The notes below the pieces were generated by a model. It was not told the origin of the DNA, did not search any database, and was given only the letters and a program-made list of their open reading frames with translations. Of a DNA stretch of 11,175 bases, positions 6,918-11,175 are shown piece by piece. Numbering within the stretch: position 1 is the first letter of the stretch; each line of letters opens with the position of its first letter. Source of the DNA: Methanoregulaceae archaeon UBA288 (GTDB lineage Archaea; Halobacteriota; Methanomicrobia; Methanomicrobiales; Methanospirillaceae); assembly GCA_002495225.1 (NCBI GenBank), contig DAEF01000049.1, positions 1,862 to 13,036 of the forward strand, given 5' to 3'. A program made the translations under genes and the position numbers.

Positions 6918-7409
6918 ATGCGGACCGTGATCGTATACAAATCGCTCCACCACGGAAACACCAAAAAGATCGCCGAGGCGATGGCCGACGCCTGCAACGC
7001 CGACCTCGTCCAACTCGATGAGCGGAAAAATCCCGGGCTGCAGGGCTACGATCTTGTCGGGCTCGGCTCGGGGATCTACCAGTCGCGCCACCACCCGTCC
7101 CTCGTCGCGTTCGCAAAAAAGGCGCACTTTTCGGAGGGAGCCCGGGCGTTCCTCTTCTCGACGGCGGGCATTCCGGCCCTCGCCGGCCTCTGGCACCGGC
7201 CCCTCCGGGGAGCACTGGCACAGCAGGGGATCCCGATTGCCGGGGAGCTCTGCCTCCCGGGCTACGACACGTACGCGATCTTCGGCCTGGTGGGCGGGAT
7301 CAACCGCGGGCGGCCGGGGGATCGGGAACTGGCCCGGGCGCGGGAGTTCGCGAGCTCCATGGTCACCGCTCAGGGCGCCGGCGCGCAGTCGTACACGAGC
7401 GAGAGGTAG
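6918..7409 (+). CDS. Flavodoxin family protein
   Basis: Small FMN-binding electron carrier, 163 residues. The N-terminus RTVIVYKSLHHGNTKKIAEAM shows the first beta strand followed by the flavodoxin phosphate-binding loop (SLHHGNT, 9-15) and helix. Later LVGLGSGIYQSRHHPSL and FLFSTAGIPAL correspond to the flavin-flanking loops. The C-terminal GGINRGRPGDRELARAREFA resembles the end of flavodoxin-domain proteins common in methanogens. GGTGA at 6908-6912 lies five bases before the ATG at 6918; an ATG at 6912 is in frame but overlaps that site, and the open frame back to 6729 is shadow over the glycosyltransferase. The 3' end overlaps the convergent DUF4013 gene by 40 nt. The redox partner is unknown. 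Confidence 0.85.
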   Translation: MRTVIVYKSLHHGNTKKIAEAMADACNADLVQLDERKNPGLQGYDLVGLGSGIYQSRHHPSLVAFAKKAHFSEGARAFLFSTAGIPALAGLWHRPLRGALAQQGIPIAGELCLPGYDTYAIFGLVGGINRGRPGDRELARAREFASSMVTAQGAGAQSYTSER

Positions 7410-8137
7410 CGGGCGAAGAAGATCAGGGTCGCGAGACCGATCACGACCCCTGCGATCCAGCCGATCACCGGGAGCCCCGAGAAGATCCCGATCGCCACGT
7501 ACGCGATGCCGAGCACGGCCCAGGCCACGACAAGGGCGACGATGTAGTTGACCCAGCCGATCCTCCCGATGTGCTCGAGGATCGCCGAGACATTGAAGGC
7601 CTCCCGGAGATCGTCGTGCTGTGCGCACCGGACCAGGGCGAGGGACGAGACGAGGCCGACCACGACCCAGGCGATCAGGGCCAGGAGAACGGCGAGACCG
7701 AGGGTCGCGAGGGCCGAGAAGAGAGCGGCCATGTCCTGGGACTGGCCGCTCGCGAGGATCCCGGCGACACCGATTCCGCCGAAGATAACGAGCACGGCGA
7801 GGACGGGCACGAGGTACACGATCGAGACCACGAGAAGGCGCACGCCCGAGAGCACGAGGTCGACCGGCCTCTCGAGGTCCGGCGGACGGATGGGATGGCG
7901 ATAGACCTGGTAGACATACCCCTCGAGCACGAGCGCGGCCACGAGGGAGACCGCGACCAGCATCGCGACGGCGGCGTAGCGAAGCACGCCCTCGAGGGCG
8001 ATCACGAACGGCAGAGCCGAGATCGAGAGGGTCATGAGGGCATAGAGGACGACGATCGAGGCCCCGCGCAGGAGGTCCTCCGTGAGCGCGGCCCGGGTGA
8101 AATCGGCAGAGTCCGCGAGCAGGATCCCAAAGTCCAT
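7370..8137 (-). CDS. DUF4013 multi-spanning membrane protein
   Basis: Function unknown. The 255-residue protein begins MDFGILLADSADFTRAAL, a short amphipathic segment as in DUF4013 proteins, followed by about six hydrophobic helices at roughly 26-48, 56-78, 102-128, 140-170, 190-212 and 214-240. Between the second and third sits LEGYVYQVYRHPIRPPDLERPVDLVLSGVR, corresponding to the family's GY...R...LP-x-F/L loop, then the IVYLVP helix start. The family is frequent in methanogens and haloarchaea. The ATG at 8137 is favoured by a GGAG site eight bases upstream and by a clean TATA box at 8177-8186; the open frame to 8215 would start upstream of that promoter. The stop lies within the flavodoxin 3' end. 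Neighbouring genes do not indicate a job. Confidence 0.82.
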   Translation of the reverse strand: MDFGILLADSADFTRAALTEDLLRGASIVVLYALMTLSISALPFVIALEGVLRYAAVAMLVAVSLVAALVLEGYVYQVYRHPIRPPDLERPVDLVLSGVRLLVVSIVYLVPVLAVLVIFGGIGVAGILASGQSQDMAALFSALATLGLAVLLALIAWVVVGLVSSLALVRCAQHDDLREAFNVSAILEHIGRIGWVNYIVALVVAWAVLGIAYVAIGIFSGLPVIGWIAGVVIGLATLIFFARYLSLVYDCAPAP

Positions 8138-8153
8138 CGGTCCGTCTCCTGTT

Positions 8154-8169
8154 AGATCAGGTATGATCT
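8154..8169. promoter_or_regulatory. Perfect palindrome at DUF4013 transcription start, operator candidate
   Basis: AGATCAGGTATGATCT has 6-bp perfect inverted arms (8154-8159 and 8164-8169) around GGTA. It lies 8-23 bases downstream of the - strand TATA box, across the expected transcription start and just ahead of the GGAG ribosome site. That is a usual position for a dimeric archaeal repressor to block RNA polymerase. The bound protein is unknown and the role is inference. Confidence 0.45.
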
Positions 8170-8176
8170 GAGCCGG

Positions 8177-8186
8177 TTTATTTATA
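8177..8186 (-). promoter_or_regulatory. TATA box of the DUF4013 gene
   Basis: Read on the - strand this is TATAAATAAA, the best TATA box in the window. Transcription would begin around 8155-8158, giving a leader of about 20 bases that includes the GGAG site before the 8137 start. Read on the + strand, TTTATTTATA also resembles the archaeal consensus, so it may serve both directions. CCGGTT (8173-8178) and AACCGG (8198-8203) form a 6-bp inverted repeat around it. Confidence 0.65.
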
Positions 8187-8205
8187 CCCGTGTTCCGAAC
8201 CGGAT

Positions 8206-8218
8206 GAAAAGACATATG
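8206..8218 (+). promoter_or_regulatory. Possible promoter of the PPOX-fold gene
   Basis: GAAAAG (purine-rich, BRE-like) is followed by ACATATG. Transcription would start near 8240, about 30 bases before the ATG at 8270, leaving room for the ribosome site. The TATA match is imperfect; the element at 8177-8186 is an alternative with a longer leader. Confidence 0.35.
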
Positions 8219-8269
8219 CCCTGCAAGGATTCATAACAGGACGACGCCGTGTGGCGCACGAGGAGAGAG

Positions 8270-8674
8270 ATGGTGCTCATCAACGACGAGATGCGGGCGG
8301 TCTTCGAGAAGGTCAAGGTCTTCTCGGTCGCGACCGCGACCCGGGACGGGACCCCGAACGTGGCCCCGATCGCGACCGTCCAATTCCAGGGAAACGACGA
8401 GGTCTGGCTCGGAGACAACTACATGAAGAAGACGCTCGCGAACGCCCGTGACAACCCGAAGATGGCGATCTTCGGCTGGGACCCGGACGCGAAAAAGTGC
8501 TACCAGCTCAAGGGCCAGGTCGAGATCCGGACCGAGGGAGCCGAGTACGAGCAGATGAGGGCGAAGATGAAGGCGAAGAACGAGGCCTACCCGGCCAAGT
8601 CCCTCCTGATCCTCAGGGTCGAAGAGGTCTACTCCTGCACACCGGGTGCCGGGGCAGGGGACCGGATCGCCTGA
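8270..8674 (+). CDS. Pyridoxamine 5'-phosphate oxidase-fold flavoprotein
   Basis: Small split-barrel flavoprotein of 134 residues, binding FMN or possibly F420; the substrate is unknown. KVFSVATATRDGTPNVAPI is the typical first strand pair of the family, followed by EVWLGDNYMKKTLANARDNPKMAI, where NYMKKTLANARDNP matches the conserved cofactor-phosphate helix region, and YQLKGQVEI. The C-terminal third (EYEQMRAKMKAKNEAYPAKSLLILRVEEVYSCTPG) matches members with a final strand contacting the dimer interface. The start at 8270 gives MVLINDEM, like homologues, with GGAG four bases upstream; the GTG at 8249 would add seven unrelated residues. It is monocistronic, divergent from DUF4013 and convergent with purH. 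It is unlikely to be true PdxH, which is longer. Confidence 0.83.
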   Translation: MVLINDEMRAVFEKVKVFSVATATRDGTPNVAPIATVQFQGNDEVWLGDNYMKKTLANARDNPKMAIFGWDPDAKKCYQLKGQVEIRTEGAEYEQMRAKMKAKNEAYPAKSLLILRVEEVYSCTPGAGAGDRIA

Positions 8675-8684
8675 TCACGCACAC

Positions 8685-8689
8685 TTTTT
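8685..8689 (+). terminator. T-run terminator after the PPOX-fold gene
   Basis: Five consecutive T residues 10 bases after the stop codon fit archaeal oligo-T termination. The run overlaps the last codon and stop of the convergent purH gene. No hairpin is needed or seen. Confidence 0.4.
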
Positions 8690-10172
8690 AGTGCCGGAAG
8701 TGCCGGACACCGGTGAAGACCATCGCGACCCCGAGCCGGTCGGCCGCCTCGATCACCTCGCCGTCGCGGATGGAGCCCCCGGGCTGGACCAGCGCGGTCG
8801 CGCCGGCGGCCGCGGCAACCTCGAGCGTGTCCGGGAACGGCAGGAATGCGTCGGAGGCGACAACCGATCCCGTGAGCGGGTGCCGTGCCTTTTCGATCGC
8901 GATCCGTGCGGAGTCCACCCGGCTCATCTGGCCGGCTCCGATCCCGAGGGCCTGCCGGCCGTTCGCGAAGACGATCGCATTCGACTTCGTGTGGGCCGCG
9001 ACCTTCAGGCCGAAGCGGAGCGCGGCTTCCTCGTCCGGCGTCGGGGCACGCTTCGTGGCGACCCGCCAGCCTTCCGCGTACGCCGGGGTCCGCTGGACGA
9101 GAAGGCCGCCGTCGATGGACCGGACCTCGTCGCCCCCGGCGCACGGGCCGATCCGCACGACGCGCAGGTTCGTCTTCGGTTGGAGGAGCGCGAGCGCATC
9201 GTCCGAGAAGTCCGGGGCCGCGAGCACCTCCACGAAGGTCGAGACGATCTCGGTTGCGACCGCACTATCGACCGGCCGGTTCAGCGCGACCACGCCGCCG
9301 TAGGCCGAGACCGGGTCGACCTCGCGCGCCCGGACGTACGCCTCGACCGGGCTGTCGCCGAGCGCCGCGCCGCACGGGTTGTTGTGCTTGACGACGACGG
9401 CAGCGCAGTTGTCGAACTCCCGGACCAGGCGGACGGCCGCGTCGAGATCGAGGTAGTTGTTGTAGCTCATCTCGCGCCCCTGCAGGGGCACTGAGCCCGC
9501 GATCCCGGCATCGCCGTAGACCGCTGCCTGCTGGTGAGGGTTTTCGCCGTACCGGAGCGGGCGGCCGTTCGACCACTCCCGCGCGTACACCGCCGGGAGA
9601 CCGCCGTCGGGCGCGTGGAGGTAGTTGCTGATGGCCGCGTCGTACGCGGCCGTCCGGGCGAACGCGGCGCGCGCGAGCGCGAGCCGCTCGTCGTCCGAAA
9701 AGCCACCGCGTTCGAGGGCCTCGAGGACCAGCGGGTACTGGGACGGGTCGATGACCACAGCGACGTCGTGGAAGTTCTTCGAGGCGGCACGGATCATCGC
9801 GGGGCCGCCGATGTCGATGAACTCGACGAGTTCGGGAAGGGGCAGGTCGCGTTCGCGCATCGCCTCGAACGGGTAGAGGTTCACGACCAGGAGATCGATC
9901 GGTTCGATCCCGTGCTCGGCCATGACCGCGTCGTCGATCCCCCGCCGGCCGAGAAGCCCGCCGTGAACGCGGGGGTGAAGGGTCTTGACCCGCCCACCCA
10001 TCATCTCGGGCGAGCCGGTGTACTCCGAGACCTCGGTGAAGGGGATGCCCGCGGTTGCGAGCGCGGTTCCGGTTCCGCCGGAGGAGAGGAGACGGTACCC
10101 GTGCCCGGCAAGGGCCTGTGCAAGCTCCACGAGGCCGGTCTTGTCCCAGACCGAGAGTAGTGCAGAGGACAT
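8688..10172 (-). CDS. purH: Bifunctional AICAR formyltransferase / IMP cyclohydrolase
   Basis: Catalyses the last two steps to IMP: formylation of AICAR with 10-formyl-tetrahydrofolate (or a C1-carrier analogue) and ring closure. At 494 residues both domains are present. The N-terminal MGS-like cyclohydrolase domain shows ALLSVWDKTGL, LLSSGGTGTAL, GRVKTLHPRVHGGLL, NLYPFE and IDIGGPAMIRAASKN. The formyltransferase domain shows LRYGENPHQQAAVY, the catalytic KHNNPCGA (K262, H263), DPVSAYGG, KSNAIVFA, GIGAGQMSRVDSA, SDAFLPF and QPGGSIRD, ending in the family's RHFRH. The start at 10172 (MSSALLSVWDKTG) matches homologues and has AGGTGG close upstream; the frame running back into grpE is spurious. 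It is transcribed alone, convergent with the PPOX gene. Confidence 0.95.
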   Translation of the reverse strand: MSSALLSVWDKTGLVELAQALAGHGYRLLSSGGTGTALATAGIPFTEVSEYTGSPEMMGGRVKTLHPRVHGGLLGRRGIDDAVMAEHGIEPIDLLVVNLYPFEAMRERDLPLPELVEFIDIGGPAMIRAASKNFHDVAVVIDPSQYPLVLEALERGGFSDDERLALARAAFARTAAYDAAISNYLHAPDGGLPAVYAREWSNGRPLRYGENPHQQAAVYGDAGIAGSVPLQGREMSYNNYLDLDAAVRLVREFDNCAAVVVKHNNPCGAALGDSPVEAYVRAREVDPVSAYGGVVALNRPVDSAVATEIVSTFVEVLAAPDFSDDALALLQPKTNLRVVRIGPCAGGDEVRSIDGGLLVQRTPAYAEGWRVATKRAPTPDEEAALRFGLKVAAHTKSNAIVFANGRQALGIGAGQMSRVDSARIAIEKARHPLTGSVVASDAFLPFPDTLEVAAAAGATALVQPGGSIRDGEVIEAADRLGVAMVFTGVRHFRH

Positions 10173-10358
10173 GCTCCACCTGTATATCTGCCCTCGGTAA
10201 TAGGATGATCGACCGCCGGTGCAGGTCCGGGCCGGAACTGGGAAATAACGGGCTATCGGGCGTCGATTTGCCATCAGCCGGTGCTCCGCCGCGATGGAGG
10301 TGATACTCGAAGACAATGAATATATAGAACTACAATACAACATAATCCCGGACCACGT
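10173..10358. other. Divergent intergenic region between purH and grpE
   Basis: This 186-bp spacer is the longest in the window. It holds the AT-rich grpE promoter at its right end and the purH ribosome site at its left. For purH only a weak TATA-like TTATTT on the - strand (about 10241-10247) is visible. I see no CIRCE-type heat-shock inverted repeat, tRNA or short gene in it. Confidence 0.6.
10319..10327 (+). promoter_or_regulatory. TATA box of grpE-dnaK
   Basis: AATATATAG is preceded by the purine-rich AAGACAATG (BRE-like) and lies in the most AT-rich stretch of the spacer. Transcription would start near 10348, giving a short leader of about ten bases before the grpE ATG at 10359. No clear ribosome site precedes the ATG, which fits near-leaderless initiation. 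Confidence 0.6.
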
Positions 10359-10862
10359 ATGACGACCGAGGAGGAGGTAGCCGAATTGAGCCCGGCAGAG
10401 CCGGATTCCGGGGAATCGCCGCTCGATGAGGTCGCCGCGCTCCGGTCGGCCCACGCGGAGCTGAACGACCGGTTTCTGCGGCTCGCCGCTGACTTCGAGA
10501 ACTACAGGAAACGTGCGGCAAAAGACCAGGCGAGCCGGGTCGAGGCCGCCGTCGAACAGGTGATCTGCGACATGCTCGAGGTCTACGACAACCTGGAGCG
10601 GGCCGAACAGGCCGACGACGATGCGCTCCGCACGGGCCTCGCCCAGATCCGGAAGCTCTTCGGAACCGTCCTCAAGCGGCGCGGCGTGACGCCGATTGCC
10701 TGTCTGAACGAGCAGTTCGACCCGTCACTCCACGAGGCGATCGCGGCCGTTCCGTCCGAGGCGGCGGAGGGGACCGTGATCGACGAGGTGACCAGGGGCT
10801 ACTGCATGAACGGCCGGGTCATCCGGTATGCGAAAGTCGCAGTCTCACAGAACAAGGAGTAA
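10359..10862 (+). CDS. grpE: GrpE nucleotide exchange factor
   Basis: Co-chaperone that releases ADP from DnaK in the cytosolic Hsp70 cycle. The 167-residue protein has an acidic, disordered N-terminus (TTEEEVAELSPAEPDSGES), a long coiled-coil helix with LAADFENYRKRAAKD, MLEVYDNLERA in the helix bundle, and a C-terminal beta domain with FDPSLHEAIAAVP, GTVIDEVTRGYCMNGRVIR and YAKVAVS, all standard GrpE signatures. The ATG at 10359 gives a normal length and sits about 35 bases after a TATA box. It is followed by dnaK after 5 bases in the common grpE-dnaK order. The family is bacterial in origin and patchily present in archaea. Confidence 0.95.
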   Translation: MTTEEEVAELSPAEPDSGESPLDEVAALRSAHAELNDRFLRLAADFENYRKRAAKDQASRVEAAVEQVICDMLEVYDNLERAEQADDDALRTGLAQIRKLFGTVLKRRGVTPIACLNEQFDPSLHEAIAAVPSEAAEGTVIDEVTRGYCMNGRVIRYAKVAVSQNKE

Positions 10863-10867
10863 CCAGA

Positions 10868-11175
10868 ATGGCAACGGAGAAAGTGATCGGAATCGATCTC
10901 GGGACCACGAACTCGTGCATGGCGATCATGGAGGGCGGCCAGCCCGTCGTGATCCCGAACGCGGAAGGGGCGCGCACAACGCCGTCCGTGGTCGCGTTCA
11001 CGAAGGAGGGCGAGCGGCTCGTGGGCTCGCTCGCGAAGCGGCAGGCTGTGACGAATCCGCAGAGGACGGTCTCGTCGATCAAGCGGCGGATGGGGACCTC
11101 GGACAAGGTCCAGATCGACGACAAGTCGTACACGCCGCAGGAGATCTCCGCGATGATCCTGCAGAAGCTCAAGCG
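10868..11175 (+). CDS. dnaK: DnaK (Hsp70) chaperone, N-terminal part only
   Basis: ATP-dependent Hsp70 chaperone; only the first 102 codons are in the window and the frame is open to the edge. The start MATEKVIGIDLGTTNSCMAI contains the phosphate-1 motif DLGTTNS of the actin-like ATPase fold, followed by the conserved GARTTPSVVAF, VGSLAKRQAVTNPQRTVSSIKRRMG and YTPQEISAMIL. GGAG at 10856-10859, overlapping the grpE stop, lies eight bases before the ATG, so the pair is probably one transcript. A dnaJ gene may follow outside the window. Confidence 0.96.
   Translation, partial: MATEKVIGIDLGTTNSCMAIMEGGQPVVIPNAEGARTTPSVVAFTKEGERLVGSLAKRQAVTNPQRTVSSIKRRMGTSDKVQIDDKSYTPQEISAMILQKLK

Noticed and set aside
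6056..7021. 321-codon open frame antisense to the glycosyltransferase
   Set aside because: Low-complexity Arg/Glu/Val-rich shadow with no motifs; the - strand frame carries the GT2 signatures.
8690..8707. Tandem repeat AGTGCCGGA x2
   Set aside because: It encodes the conserved RHFRH C-terminus of PurH and needs no other explanation.
8646..9494. 282-codon + strand frame antisense to purH
   Set aside because: Low-complexity shadow; purH on the - strand is unambiguous.
10173..10358. CIRCE-type heat-shock operator upstream of grpE
   Set aside because: Looked for TTAGCACTC-N9-GAGTGCTAA or a close match and found none in the spacer.
10173..10454. 94-codon upstream extension of purH into grpE
   Set aside because: Extension lacks homology to PurH, crosses the intergenic promoters and overlaps grpE; the start at 10172 matches the family N-terminus.

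Overview
The window looks like chromosomal core sequence from a high-GC methanogenic archaeon, most likely of the Methanomicrobiales (Methanoculleus/Methanofollis-like). This is inferred from the gene set: a tetraether-lipid-synthase-type radical SAM protein, CDP-archaeol synthase CarS, an archaeal-type alanine dehydrogenase and a DUF4013 membrane protein. TATA-box promoters and GGTG/GGAG ribosome binding sites agree, as does the bacterial-type GrpE-DnaK chaperone pair that many methanogens carry. I see no mobile elements, CRISPR array, tRNA or rRNA, and coding density is high. No stretch over 300 bases lacks a gene.

Left part (1-4858): the 3' end of an alanine dehydrogenase/ornithine cyclodeaminase-family gene (+) converges on a tetraether lipid synthase homologue (-); their two stop codons share one CTAG. 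Across a 133-bp spacer, divergent from tes, runs a + strand series: carS, pyrE (7-nt overlap), purD (51-nt gap) and argF (ATGA overlap). Tes and CarS act in the same membrane-lipid pathway. PyrE, PurD and ArgF are pyrimidine, purine and arginine biosynthesis enzymes, so the run is a mixed anabolic cluster. CarS consumes CTP, which PyrE's pathway helps supply.

Middle part (5800-8674): a family-2 glycosyltransferase with a C-terminal membrane anchor (-) is divergent from a small flavodoxin (+), with only about 49 bp between starts. The flavodoxin converges on and overlaps, by 40 nt, a multi-spanning DUF4013 protein (-). That gene has the best promoter in the window, with a clear TATA box and a 16-bp perfect palindrome lying where transcription should begin. 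A pyridoxamine-phosphate-oxidase-fold flavoprotein (+) diverges from it.

Right part (8688-11175): a full-length bifunctional PurH (-), and then, across a 186-bp spacer, grpE and the start of dnaK (+), which runs off the window end.

Most of the window is well-understood housekeeping. The items most worth a second look are the divergent tes/carS lipid locus with its possible structured tes leader, the palindromic operator candidate at the DUF4013 promoter, and the fused PurH in an archaeon.
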